Assembly: GCA_035607415.1 (NCBI GenBank)
Contig: DATNAQ010000092.1
Span: 8,929 to 72,928, forward strand
DNA from: JAQBQH01 sp035607415
GTDB lineage: Bacteria > Myxococcota_A > Polyangia > Palsa-1104
Direction of reading: 5' to 3'
Length of the DNA: 64,000 nt
In this document: in pieces, positions 1-7,732 of the stretch
Layout of the letters: each line of letters starts with the position of its first letter
Numbering within the stretch: the first letter of the stretch is position 1
Position numbers and translations under genes: made by a program
The notes under the pieces: model-generated
The model's input: only the letters and a program-made list of their open reading frames with translations
Databases searched by the model: none
What the model was told of the DNA's origin: nothing

Positions 1-373
1 GCTGCGAGATCACGCCCTCGATGAGCTCGTCACGCTCGCACGCCTCGGAGATCTCGTCCCACACCTTGAGACGATCGGCCTTCTCCTTCGACAGGACGCA
101 CAGCCCGAGATCGTTCTCGCGGCTCTCGAGGAAGACTTCGACCTGGTCGCCTTCCTTGACGGTGACGTTGCCGTCGGCGCCGGTGAACTCCTCGATCGGC
201 ACCTGACCCTCGGACTTGTAGCCGATGTCGATGACGACGTGGTCCTTGTTCAGCTGGATGACGCGGCCGTGGACGATGGCGCCTTCTTTGATCTCTTCGC
301 GCTTGAGGCTCTCCTCGAACATTGCGGCGAACGACTCTTCACCGCCCGAGGGCTCGTTGTGATGTTCAACCAT
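1..373 (-). CDS. rpsA: 30S ribosomal protein S1, N-terminal part (cut by window edge)
   Basis: Only the first 124 residues are in the window; the gene runs off position 1. S1 binds mRNA on the small ribosomal subunit and is built from repeated S1/OB-fold RNA-binding domains. The first S1 repeat begins near residue 30 (GRVIQLNKDHVVIDIGYKSE) and a second starts around residue 115 (ELIEGVISQ). The start ATG (complement of 371-373) follows an AAAGGGAG purine run about 14 nt upstream. It lies 105 nt downstream of cmk on the same strand; the cmk-rpsA order is a widespread bacterial arrangement. Identification is firm; the length of the complete protein cannot be judged. Confidence 0.93.
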   Translation of the reverse strand, partial: MVEHHNEPSGGEESFAAMFEESLKREEIKEGAIVHGRVIQLNKDHVVIDIGYKSEGQVPIEEFTGADGNVTVKEGDQVEVFLESRENDLGLCVLSKEKADRLKVWDEISEACERDELIEGVISQ

Positions 374-478
374 TCGAATCCAATGCTCCCTTTCGATCGA
401 CCCGATTGCGCAGGCGTATTCCTTTTAGACACATGGGTCCAAAAGGTTTGCGGAAGTTAGTCCCCAAAGTCGCAGGCG

Positions 479-1159
479 TCAAGGCAAATCGGCGCCAAAT
501 CGGGCCCGCGCCAGGGCCTCCATCCGGTCGACCACAGAGGCTTCGGCGAGCTCCGATGTGTCGAGGAGCACGGCGTCTTCGGCCTGCTTGAGCGGCGCGG
601 TGGCGCGGTTGGAGTCGCGCTCGTCACGGATCAGGATTTCCTGCAGCGTGGCGGCGAGATCTACCGTCTGGCCCTTGGTCACGAGCTCGTCGTAGCGACG
701 TTGGGCGCGGACCGCGGGCGACGCGGTCAGGAAGATCTTGAGGGGCGCCCACGGCAAGACGACGGTGCCGATGTCGCGCCCTTCGACGACGCAGCGGCCG
801 CGCGCCGCCAGCTTGCGCTGCAGGCCGAGGAGCGCCTGGCGCACCGGCGGATGGGCCGAGACGGTCGAGGCGCCCTGCGACATCTCGGGGGTGCGGATGG
901 CTTTGGAGACGTCCTCGTCGCCGAGAAAGACGCGCCCCTCTTCGTCGAAGCGGATGGCGAGGCCCTCGGCGATGGCGCCGAGCTTGTCGCCGTCGGAGAA
1001 GGCGACTCCGTGGCGCGAGGCGGCGAGCGCGACGGTGCGATAGATGGCGCCCGTGTCGAGCAGGAAGAAGCCGAGCCGTCGCGCCAGCGCGCGCGCCGCC
1101 GTCGACTTCCCGGCGCCGGCGGGACCGTCGATGGCGATGACGAAAGGCTGGTCCGACAT
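479..1159 (-). CDS. cmk: Cytidylate kinase
   Basis: A 226-residue cytoplasmic kinase that phosphorylates CMP and dCMP from ATP, the usual length for the family. The P-loop IAIDGPAGAGKST lies at residues 7-19, followed by LGFFLLDTGAIYRTVAL. The substrate-binding VEGRDIGTVVLP and the arginine-rich lid region IRDERDSNRATAPL are present. The ATG at 1159 was chosen because a much longer upstream frame has no homology-like content and this start puts the P-loop in its normal place. No Shine-Dalgarno sequence is visible; a TAGATT hexamer (1168-1173, complement) sits 8 nt upstream, so the mRNA may be leaderless. It is upstream of rpsA on the same strand. Confidence 0.95.
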   Translation of the reverse strand: MSDQPFVIAIDGPAGAGKSTAARALARRLGFFLLDTGAIYRTVALAASRHGVAFSDGDKLGAIAEGLAIRFDEEGRVFLGDEDVSKAIRTPEMSQGASTVSAHPPVRQALLGLQRKLAARGRCVVEGRDIGTVVLPWAPLKIFLTASPAVRAQRRYDELVTKGQTVDLAATLQEILIRDERDSNRATAPLKQAEDAVLLDTSELAEASVVDRMEALARARFGADLP

Positions 1160-1221
1160 GCGGCGGTAATCTAGTGCCGAAAGCGCAAAGCCGAAAGCCG
1201 AAAGTGATACAGTTTTCGGGC

Positions 1222-2007
1222 ATGACGCTGGTCGTCGCGCTCGGGCTGAACCTGTGGGTGGTGGCGGTGGCGCTGCCGCTCGGATTGGCCGCGCATGCCC
1301 GCGCGCTCGCCGGCACCTCGACGGCGGGCATCGTGCTGACGTCGTTGGCGCCGCTTCTCGCGCTCGGCGCCGGCGCGTGGCCGGGGGCGTGGACGGCGAG
1401 CCCGAAGCTGCGGCCGTGGCTGCTGCTCGTCTCGTTCCCGGTCCTGGTGGTGATGCCGCAGGCGCTGGCGGCCGCGGAAGTGACGGCCCGCGTGGTGCCG
1501 GCGGCGGCGTCGATCCTGGCGGCGGCGTCGCTGGTGGCGTTCTTGGTGGCGACGGTGCGTGCCGAGGGGCAGGCCGAGCGCGCGGGTGACGGAGGCGCGC
1601 CGGTGACGCGGCGGCTGCACCAGGATCCGGTGCCGTCGCGCTGGCGGCGGCGGTTGCGCGTGTATCGCGGGATGACGGCGGTGGCGTTCGGCTTTCCGTT
1701 GGTGCTCCTGGCGGCGGTGGACCTGTCGTCGTCGTACGCGGCGTCGCTGGAGGCGTCGTTCGGGGCGCACGCGGCGCGGGCACAGGCGGTCATCACCGTC
1801 GGGGTGGGCCTCTTGTGGGTCGGGTTCCTGCGGGCCTATCTGCTGGCGCCGCTGCACGGGCACCTGCAGCACGATCGCGATCTGTTGCGCGAGATGGAGC
1901 GCGATCGGCGCCACGCGCGGCGCGGGCGGCCGAGCGCGGGGTTCTACTTCGCGGTGGCGGTGGCGCTGGTGGCGATGGCCGCGGTCGTGTGGCAGAGGAC
2001 GCGCTAG
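1222..2007 (+). CDS. Membrane protein of unknown function
   Basis: A 261-residue integral membrane protein that I do not recognise. Hydrophobic segments occur near residues 3-25, 33-50, 63-83, 87-108, 147-167, 187-208 and 240-257, separated by an Arg-rich stretch (SRWRRRLRVYRG, about residue 135) and a charged segment HLQHDRDLLREMERDRRHAR. The ATG at 1222 is preferred over an in-frame ATG at 1174 because the longer form adds a basic, non-hydrophobic head that overlaps the divergent cmk promoter. TACAGT at 1208-1213 lies 8 nt before this start and no ribosome binding site is seen. Its TAG stop (2005-2007) is formed by the TA target duplication plus first base of a MITE. It was probably once directly linked to the small membrane gene at 2169. 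Confidence 0.75.
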   Translation: MTLVVALGLNLWVVAVALPLGLAAHARALAGTSTAGIVLTSLAPLLALGAGAWPGAWTASPKLRPWLLLVSFPVLVVMPQALAAAEVTARVVPAAASILAAASLVAFLVATVRAEGQAERAGDGGAPVTRRLHQDPVPSRWRRRLRVYRGMTAVAFGFPLVLLAAVDLSSSYAASLEASFGAHAARAQAVITVGVGLLWVGFLRAYLLAPLHGHLQHDRDLLREMERDRRHARRGRPSAGFYFAVAVALVAMAAVVWQRTR

Positions 2008-2167
2008 TGTCCCGAATCGGAAATTCGCTAGCAGTCGGGCGTCGCGGCATCCGCAGGCGCTTCGTTGCTCCTCCCTTCAATACCTTCAGGTATTCGCGGT
2101 CGTCGCGCCTCGCGCGCGCGGCGTCGCACCGCCCTTGGTGCACGCGAATTTCCGACACGGGACACTA
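2005..2167. mobile_element. IS630/Tc1-mariner-type MITE (non-coding, TA-flanked)
   Basis: A 159-bp non-coding element (2007-2165) flanked by TA dinucleotides at 2005-2006 and 2166-2167. The ends are near-perfect inverted repeats: 2004-2028 and 2144-2168 match at 23 of 25 positions, beginning CTAGTGTCCCG and containing CGGAAATTCGC. IS630-family elements insert at the TA of CTAG and duplicate TA, which is exactly what is seen. There is no transposase, so movement would need one supplied in trans. The interior contains a small hairpin AATACC-TTCA-GGTATT (about 2079-2094). The left TA plus the first G of the element rebuild the upstream gene's TAG stop, so insertion left that protein unchanged. 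No second copy occurs in the window. Confidence 0.8.
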
Positions 2168-2168
2168 G

Positions 2169-2357
2169 ATGCGGAAGTATTTCTTCGAAGGGCTGGCGCT
2201 GCTGCTGATCCTCGGGAGCCTGGGGTTCTTCGTCGAGTGCGTGCACTACCTCGGGCGGCATGATTACGTGGCGGCGATCCTGTTGCTGGGCGTCGGAATC
2301 TCGGTGAGCCGGGTCGGCGCCGAGCTGGCGCGGCTGGCGCTGGTCGAGCGCGACTGA
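2169..2357 (+). CDS. Small two-helix membrane protein
   Basis: A 62-residue protein with two hydrophobic helices, about residues 5-25 (FFEGLALLLILGSLGFFVE) and 33-57 (YVAAILLLGVGISVSRVGAEL), and a short polar tail. The family is not recognised. The ATG directly follows the right end of the MITE, so its original ribosome binding region has been replaced by transposon sequence. Its TGA overlaps the ATG of the next gene (TGATG at 2355-2359), so it is probably translationally coupled to the PpiC lipoprotein. Hydrophobic pattern, length and tight linkage support a real gene, but there is no family evidence. Confidence 0.65.
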   Translation: MRKYFFEGLALLLILGSLGFFVECVHYLGRHDYVAAILLLGVGISVSRVGAELARLALVERD

Positions 2358-3208
2358 TGCGCCGGCTCGTCGTCGCCCTGGTCTGCCTCGCCGGCTGCTC
2401 GCATCCGGCGGCGCACGATGGCGCGGCGGCCGAATTGGTGCCGCAGTCGGACGACGTGGTCGTCGCCACCGTCGACGGGCGGCCGATCTTCGCCGGCGAC
2501 GTGGCGCGCCAGGCAAGGGCCGAGGGCGTCGATCGGAAGGCGGCGCTCGACGCGCTCGTCGACGCCGAGGTGCTGGCCGGCGAGGCGGCGCGGCGCGGCT
2601 TCGATCGCGATCTCGAGGTGCGCGACGAGACCAAGGGCGCGCTGGTGCGGCGCTATCTGAAGCTGGGGTTCGAGCCGACCTTGTCGCCCAAGGACGTGCC
2701 GGAGCCGGTGGTGCGGCGCGAGTATCAGCGCAACCTCGCGTACCTGAACCACGGCGTCTACGCCGACGTGTGGCACATGCTGGTGCCGGTCATGGCGAAG
2801 GCGACGCCCGAGGAGAAGCAGGCGGCGCGCGCCAAGGCCGAGGAGCTGGCGAAGAAGGCCAAGGGCCTGTCGCTCGACGAATTCAAGAAGCTCGGCAGCG
2901 ACGCCGGGCTGCGCGTCGAGGAGGTGGTGTCGGCGCGCGACGGCTGGGTCGAGAAGCCGTTCTCGGAGGCGTCGTTCGAGCTCAAACAGCCGGGCGACAC
3001 GTCGGGCGTGGTGACGACCTCGTTCGGGTATCACGTCATCTATCTCGTGCGCTTCATCCCGGCCGAGCACGTCACGCTCGCCGAGGCGACGCCGAAGCTG
3101 CGCCAGGATCTGTTCCCCGAGCTGCTCAAACGCTCGTTCGCCAAGCTCGTCGACGAGGCGATGGGGCGCCACAAGATCGAGCTGCACCCGGAGCATCTGC
3201 CGAAATGA
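2357..3208 (+). CDS. PpiC/SurA-type peptidyl-prolyl isomerase lipoprotein
   Basis: A 283-residue lipoprotein predicted to assist folding of exported proteins in the periplasm. The signal peptide ends in a lipobox LAGC with Cys14. An N-terminal SurA-like helical part (ATVDGRPIFAGDVARQ, ALDALVDAEVLAGEAARRG) precedes a parvulin domain at about 130-245, with the hallmarks FSEASFELKQPGDTSGVV and TSFGYHVIYLV. The length suits a single-parvulin chaperone. It starts inside the stop codon of the preceding small membrane gene. The stop TGA (3206-3208) lies within ATGAGCGCG, the boundary sequence of the linker repeat that follows. Isomerase activity is inferred from the family only. Confidence 0.88.
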   Translation: MRRLVVALVCLAGCSHPAAHDGAAAELVPQSDDVVVATVDGRPIFAGDVARQARAEGVDRKAALDALVDAEVLAGEAARRGFDRDLEVRDETKGALVRRYLKLGFEPTLSPKDVPEPVVRREYQRNLAYLNHGVYADVWHMLVPVMAKATPEEKQAARAKAEELAKKAKGLSLDEFKKLGSDAGLRVEEVVSARDGWVEKPFSEASFELKQPGDTSGVVTTSFGYHVIYLVRFIPAEHVTLAEATPKLRQDLFPELLKRSFAKLVDEAMGRHKIELHPEHLPK

Positions 3209-3364
3209 GCGCGAGACGACTTGGCGCGCCGAGCCGCAGTGAGCGCGTGGTGCAACGATGAGCGCGCGAGCTGAGGCGAGGGTTTTTCGCGCCCGGGAGA
3301 CGAGTGCAGCGAGACGACTTGGCGCGCCGAGCCGCAGTGAGCGCGTGGTGCAACAATGAGCGCG
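3205..3364 (+). repeat. Stop-to-start linker repeat, one full and one partial unit
   Basis: The gap between the PpiC gene and the Roadblock gene is made of repeated blocks bounded by ATGAGCGCG at 3205, 3258 and 3356. A 56-nt block at 3211-3266 recurs at 3309-3364 with one mismatch (98-nt period). The first boundary supplies the TGA stop of the upstream gene and the last supplies the ATG of the downstream gene. The intervening text (GGGAGACGAGTGCAGCG and CGCGCCGAGCCGCAG) is related to the linker at 5881-5990. No coding potential is apparent. Confidence 0.8.
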
Positions 3365-3709
3365 TTTGGGGACATCCTCGAGGCGATGGTGCGGCGCGTG
3401 CCCGGCGCCGTCGGTGCCGTGTTCGCCGACTGGGAGGGCGAGCCGGTCGATCAGTTCGCGCACATCCCGCCGATCGACATCCAGCTCGTCGGCGCGCACT
3501 GGGGCGTGGTCTGGTCGCAGGCGGCGCGGCGGCTGGAGGCGCTCGGCGGCGTCGAGGAGCTGCTCATCGAGGGCGACAAGGCGATCGTGCTCGTGCGCTC
3601 GGTGACCGATCGCTACTTCGTCGTGCTCGCCACCAAGCGCGACGCGCACCTGGCGACGGCGCGGCGCGAGCTCGAGCGCGGCGCGGGGATCCTGCGGAGC
3701 GAGATGTGA
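3356..3709 (+). CDS. Roadblock/LC7-domain protein
   Basis: A 117-residue cytoplasmic protein with the Roadblock/LC7 (longin-related) fold: N-terminal helix FGDILEAMVRRVPGAVGAVFADWEGEPV, central DIQLVGAHWGVVWSQAARRLEAL, and the beta-hairpin LLIEGDKAIVLVRSVTDRYFVVL. Bacterial Roadblock proteins partner with small Ras-like GTPases such as MglA (MglB is one example) or act as dimeric scaffolds; no GTPase gene is in this window. The start ATG is the last boundary of the linker repeat. Its ATGTGA end overlaps the GTG of the next gene (3706), so it is likely co-translated with the DUF4350-MoxR-DUF58 set. The family call is fairly secure; the partner is unknown. Confidence 0.8.
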   Translation: MSAFGDILEAMVRRVPGAVGAVFADWEGEPVDQFAHIPPIDIQLVGAHWGVVWSQAARRLEALGGVEELLIEGDKAIVLVRSVTDRYFVVLATKRDAHLATARRELERGAGILRSEM

Positions 3710-4893
3710 GACGCCTCGTCGCCGTCGGCGTGATGCTCGCCGCGACGCGCGCCCTGGCCGCCGGCGGCGACTATCGCCTCGATTCGCACGAGTGGAACGG
3801 CCTCGGGCGGCTCGCGGACGAGGCGGACGCCGCGGGCTGCGCGATCGCGGCGACCGAGACGCTCGACTGGTCGGCGCTCGATGCGCGCGACGTGGTGTGG
3901 TTCGTCTATCCGCGCACCGCCGTCGACGGCGGCAAGCTGCGCCGCTGGCTCGAGGCCGGCGGGCGCGCGGTGATCGCCGACGACTTCGGCGCCTCCGACG
4001 CGGCGCTGGCGGCGCTCGACATCCGTCGCCTGCGCGGCGAGCTCGGGTCGGTCGACCGCTACGACGGCAACGCGGCGCTGCCGATCGCGCGGCAGACGCT
4101 GTCGACGGAGCTGTCGGTGGGCATCGGCGATCTGGTCGCCAATCACCCCGCCTTCTTCCTGGCGTCGACGCCGGCGTCGTTCGCGTTCTCGCCGGGCGCG
4201 GCGCTCGTCGTCGAGGGGCGCCTCGGCAAGGGGTACTTCGTGGCCATCGCCGATCCGAGCGTGCTCATCAACAACATGCTCGACATCGACGAGAACCTGG
4301 CGTTCGCGCGCGCGCTCATCCGGCGCACCTGCAAGCCGGGCGAGCGCATCCACCTCGTGACGCAGAGCTTCGTGGCGCGCGGCGAGCCGCCCGGCGACCT
4401 TGCGCCCACGCCGTCGGGCGACAACTGGTTCACGGCCTTCAATCGCTTCGTCGGGCTGCTCGACGACAAGGCGCACTCCGGCGTCGACGATCGCATGCTC
4501 GGCCTTCTGGCCACGGTGCTGGCGACCATCGCGATCGTGCTGTTCGCGCGCGCCTGGCCGTCGCCGGGGCGCATCGACGGACACTGGACGCGCGCCGCCG
4601 CCGTCGACACCGGTTGGCGCGCCTGGAGCCGCGACGCGACCGCGACCTACCTGCGTGACGAGGTGGCGCTGCGGCTGTCGGAGGCGATCGGCGCGCCGGT
4701 GGGCGACTGGACGCCGGCCGAGCTCGAGCGGCGTGCCGCGCGCGTGCTCGGGCCGCGCGTCGCCGCCCACGCCGCCACGCTCTGGGCGCAGCTGCGCCGG
4801 CCGCCGATCTGGCTCGGCGCGCGCACGCTGGCGGCGCTGCACGATTCTGCGACGCAGCTCTTTGATCTTCTGGCCGAGCGGGGGCAAGGTTAG
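3706..4893 (+). CDS. DUF4350-domain membrane protein
   Basis: A 395-residue protein with a signal peptide (about 1-20, ending TRALAAGG), a soluble DUF4350-like domain (about 20-200; VVWFVYPRTAVDGGKLRRWLEAGGRAVIADD and GKGYFVAIADPSVLINNMLD), one transmembrane helix near 263-283 (LGLLATVLATIAIVLFARAW) and a cytoplasmic tail. DUF4350 proteins are known as neighbours of MoxR ATPases and DUF58 proteins, the order seen here. The GTG start at 3706 overlaps the previous stop and is the first start giving a clean signal peptide. The gene ends 6 nt before MoxR. Its exact role in a MoxR assembly system is unknown. Confidence 0.8.
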   Translation: MRRLVAVGVMLAATRALAAGGDYRLDSHEWNGLGRLADEADAAGCAIAATETLDWSALDARDVVWFVYPRTAVDGGKLRRWLEAGGRAVIADDFGASDAALAALDIRRLRGELGSVDRYDGNAALPIARQTLSTELSVGIGDLVANHPAFFLASTPASFAFSPGAALVVEGRLGKGYFVAIADPSVLINNMLDIDENLAFARALIRRTCKPGERIHLVTQSFVARGEPPGDLAPTPSGDNWFTAFNRFVGLLDDKAHSGVDDRMLGLLATVLATIAIVLFARAWPSPGRIDGHWTRAAAVDTGWRAWSRDATATYLRDEVALRLSEAIGAPVGDWTPAELERRAARVLGPRVAAHAATLWAQLRRPPIWLGARTLAALHDSATQLFDLLAERGQG

Positions 4894-4899
4894 AGGCTC

Positions 4900-5883
4900 A
4901 TGGCCGCGCAGACCCCACAAACGGTAGTGGAACGCTCGACGCTGGTGGAGGTCGCCCAACTCGCGGCCGACGTGCGCACCGAGGTGCAAAAGGCGTTCTA
5001 CGGCGGTCCCGAGCCGATCGAGCTCATCCTGACGACGCTGGTGGCGCGCGGCCACGTGCTCCTCGAGGGCGTGCCGGGGATCGCCAAGACGACGCTGGTC
5101 AAGGCGTTCGCCGCGGCGCTCGGCTGCAGCTTTCGCCGCATTCAGTTCACGCCCGATCTGTTGCCGTCGGACATCACCGGCACCTACGTCTTGCAAGCGG
5201 GGACCTTCGCGCTGCGCGAGGGGCCTATTTTCGCGCAGGTCATCCTCGCCGACGAAGTGAACCGCGCGCCGGCCAAGACGCAATCGGCGCTGCTCGAGGC
5301 GATGCAGGAGCGCCAGGTCACCATCGAGGGGCAGACGCGTCCGCTCGAGCCGCCGTTCTTCGTGCTCGCGACGCAGAATCCGATCGAGCACGAGGGCACC
5401 TATCCGCTGCCGGAGGCGCAGGTCGATCGCTTCCTGGCGAAGCTGAAGATGGGCTATCCGCTCGCCTCCGACGAGAAGGAGATGCTGCGCCGGTACGCGT
5501 CGCCCGACCAATCGCTGCAGACGCGGCGCGTGCTCGAGCCGGGCACGATCTTGCGCGTGCAGGAGCTCGCCGACGCGGTGCACGTCGAGGACGAGCTCCT
5601 CGACTACGTGATCGCGCTGGCGCAGTTCACGCGCTCGCACCGGCGCGTGGCGCTCGGCGCCTCGCCGCGCGCGGCGTTGCAGCTGGTGCACGCGGCCAAG
5701 GCGCGCGCGCTCCTCGGCGGGCGCGACTTCGTCCTGCCCGACGACGTCAAGCACCTCGGCCCGTCGGTGCTGTCGCATCGCGTGATGCTGTCGGCCGACG
5801 CCGAGCTCGAGGGCATGAGCGCCGACGCCGTGGTGCGCGAGGCGCTCGATCGCGTGCCTTACCGCGGCCGGCCGCGCGGATGA
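4900..5883 (+). CDS. MoxR-family AAA+ ATPase
   Basis: A 327-residue MoxR ATPase, the normal family length. Walker A is GVPGIAKTT (residues 57-65), Walker B VILADEVNRAP (about 114-124, acidic pair D118/E119), sensor 1 FVLATQNPIE and the arginine-rich LPEAQVDRF follow, with lid motif ASPRAALQL. MoxR proteins act as chaperone-like ATPases that insert cofactors or metal ions or assemble membrane complexes together with vWA and DUF58 partners. It lies 6 nt after DUF4350 and is separated from DUF58 by a repeat linker. Function is assigned to family level; the client is not known. Confidence 0.93.
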   Translation: MAAQTPQTVVERSTLVEVAQLAADVRTEVQKAFYGGPEPIELILTTLVARGHVLLEGVPGIAKTTLVKAFAAALGCSFRRIQFTPDLLPSDITGTYVLQAGTFALREGPIFAQVILADEVNRAPAKTQSALLEAMQERQVTIEGQTRPLEPPFFVLATQNPIEHEGTYPLPEAQVDRFLAKLKMGYPLASDEKEMLRRYASPDQSLQTRRVLEPGTILRVQELADAVHVEDELLDYVIALAQFTRSHRRVALGASPRAALQLVHAAKARALLGGRDFVLPDDVKHLGPSVLSHRVMLSADAELEGMSADAVVREALDRVPYRGRPRG

Positions 5884-5990
5884 GCGAGCGCGCGGAACGG
5901 AGGGACCTTCGCGTCCCGGAGGCGAGTGCAGCGAGCCGACTCGACGCGCCGGAGCGGAGCGCGCTCGCGGAGCAACCATGAGCGAGCGGC
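5881..5990 (+). repeat. Stop-to-start linker repeat, diverged unit
   Basis: The 94-nt gap between moxR and the DUF58 gene begins with the moxR TGA inside ATGAGCGAGCG and ends with the DUF58 start in ATGAGCGAGCG. Internally it contains GTCCCGGAGGCGAGTGCAGCGAG and CGCGCCGGAGCGGAGCGCG-like text that aligns with GCCCGGGAGACGAGTGCAGCGAG and CGCGCCGAGCCGCAGTGAGCG of the 3205-3364 linker. The same architecture occurs in a different operon position, so this is a dispersed linker family. No open frame is supported. Confidence 0.7.
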
Positions 5991-7732
5991 GTCGCGAGCT
6001 CGAGCTGCGCGCGCCGGGACGGACGCACTCGGGACGCGCCCCGTCGCTGACGCCGCGCGGGCTGGCCTGGGGCGTGGGCGCGGCGCTGCTCCTGTTCGTC
6101 GGGGCCGTCACCGGCGCCTGGCGCGTGGCGGCGCTCGGCGTGGTCGCGTTGACGGCGCTCGGCGGCGCCTACGTCGCCTTCTTTCCCACGTCGGTGCTGG
6201 TGTGGCGCCGCCACCTCGAGCTCCTGTGGCGCGTCGAGCGCGGCGAGGACGCCAGCGCCTTCGTCGCCGGCCGCCCGTTTCGCCTGACGGTGACGCTGCG
6301 CAATCGCGCGCCGCGCGCCCTCGGCCGCGCTCGCGTGCGCGCCTTCGCCTCGTCGGCGTTGTCGCCGCCGTCGGCGCTGCGCATGGAGCTGCCCGCCGGA
6401 CACGAGGCCACCGTCACCGCCGACGTGGTGGCGCAGCGCGCCGGCTTCTGGTTCCTCCACGGCGCCGCCGTCGAGCTGCAGGACGCGCTCGGGCTGTGCA
6501 GCGTCGAGGCCTATTTCCCGTCGCCGGTGGGCATCAAGGTGCTGCCCCGCCCTGCCCTGCGCCTCAACCCCGCCGAGCAGCGGCTCCTCGCCGGCGCGCC
6601 CCACGATCGCCACGGGGTGCAGACGCTGCGCCGCCGCGGCCTCGGCGGCGATCTGCGCGAGCTGCGCGAGCACGCGCCCGGCGATCCGTTCAAGCAGATC
6701 GCCTGGAAGGCGACGGCGCGCACCGGCAAGCTCATGGTGCGCGAGCTCGATCGCGAGACCATGGTGACCCACTGGCTCGTCGTCGACATCGGCAACACCA
6801 TGCGCGAGGGGCGCCCCGGCGCGGCGCGGCTCGACCTGGCCGTCGACGTCGCGGCGGCATACGCGCGCGGCGCGCTCGAGGCCGGCGATCGCGTGGCGCT
6901 TCTGACCTACGACGGCCGCATCGTCGGCGAGGCCAAGCCCAACGACGGCCCGGTCCACCGCCTGCGCATCGTCGAGCGGCTGATGGAGGCGATGAGCGTC
7001 GTCGACGAGGATCTCACCGAGCTGACCGACTCCGAGCTCGTCGCGGTCGTCGCGCGGTACCTGCTCTTGCAGGAGGGCATCGACGCGCGCCTGCGCCGCG
7101 CGCCCGCGATCGACGATCCGGTGTGGAGCGAGCTGGCCGCGTCGCCGTCGGGTGAGCTGTACGATCTGCGCGTCGTGCACCATGCGGTCGCCGCCGCGCT
7201 CGCCGATCATCATCGGCGCCGCGCAAGCGAGGAACCGGGCGAGCGGCACAAGAAGGAGCTCGCGCCCGCGGCGGCGACCGAGACGCTGCGCCTGCGCCAA
7301 TACTGCCGGCTGCGCGGCATCGAGCTGCCCTATCGCCGCACCATCGAAGCCGGCCGGCGTGCGCGCGGCCTCGGCGCGGCGCTCGAGCACGCCGGGCGGG
7401 CGCGGGGCAGCCAGCGCATCGTCGTGCTCTCCGATCTGCAAGGCCTCGAGGGCGACCTGGCGCCGGTCGCGCGCGCCGTACGCCTGGTCCGTCGCCGCGG
7501 CCACCATTTGACGTTCGCCGTCCCCGAGGCGCGCATCGTCGCCGACGAGGACGCCACGGCGGATCGCGCCATCGCCGCCGACATCGCCGGCCACCAGGAG
7601 CGCCGCCGCGAGCGCGCCGCCGTCACCGTCATGCGCGCGCGCCTCGGCGTACGCGTGGTCGCGGTGAGCGCCGACTCGGCCGCGCTGCTGCTCGGACGCA
7701 GCGTCGCGACGCCGCGAGCCCGCGTCGCATGA
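5978..7732 (+). CDS. DUF58-domain membrane protein (MoxR partner)
   Basis: A 584-residue protein with two transmembrane helices near 28-65 and the DUF58 signature around 220-265: GDLRELREHAPGDPFKQIAW, then KATARTGKLMVRELDRE. The vWA-like part reads VVDIGNTMREG, so the MIDAS DxSxS is changed to DxGxT and metal binding is doubtful. The C-terminal 300 residues, rich in Arg and Ala (LRQYCRLRGIELPYRRT, RIVVLSDLQGLEGD), are longer than in typical DUF58 proteins of 300-450 residues. It ends in ATGA, overlapping the next start. With DUF4350 and MoxR it likely forms a membrane-bound maturation module. Confidence 0.85.
   Translation: MSERRRELELRAPGRTHSGRAPSLTPRGLAWGVGAALLLFVGAVTGAWRVAALGVVALTALGGAYVAFFPTSVLVWRRHLELLWRVERGEDASAFVAGRPFRLTVTLRNRAPRALGRARVRAFASSALSPPSALRMELPAGHEATVTADVVAQRAGFWFLHGAAVELQDALGLCSVEAYFPSPVGIKVLPRPALRLNPAEQRLLAGAPHDRHGVQTLRRRGLGGDLRELREHAPGDPFKQIAWKATARTGKLMVRELDRETMVTHWLVVDIGNTMREGRPGAARLDLAVDVAAAYARGALEAGDRVALLTYDGRIVGEAKPNDGPVHRLRIVERLMEAMSVVDEDLTELTDSELVAVVARYLLLQEGIDARLRRAPAIDDPVWSELAASPSGELYDLRVVHHAVAAALADHHRRRASEEPGERHKKELAPAAATETLRLRQYCRLRGIELPYRRTIEAGRRARGLGAALEHAGRARGSQRIVVLSDLQGLEGDLAPVARAVRLVRRRGHHLTFAVPEARIVADEDATADRAIAADIAGHQERRRERAAVTVMRARLGVRVVAVSADSAALLLGRSVATPRARVA

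Noticed and set aside
3613..6111. An 832-residue minus-strand frame across DUF4350 and MoxR.
   Set aside because: It is antisense to two well-supported genes and consists of His/Arg/Leu-rich low-complexity sequence.
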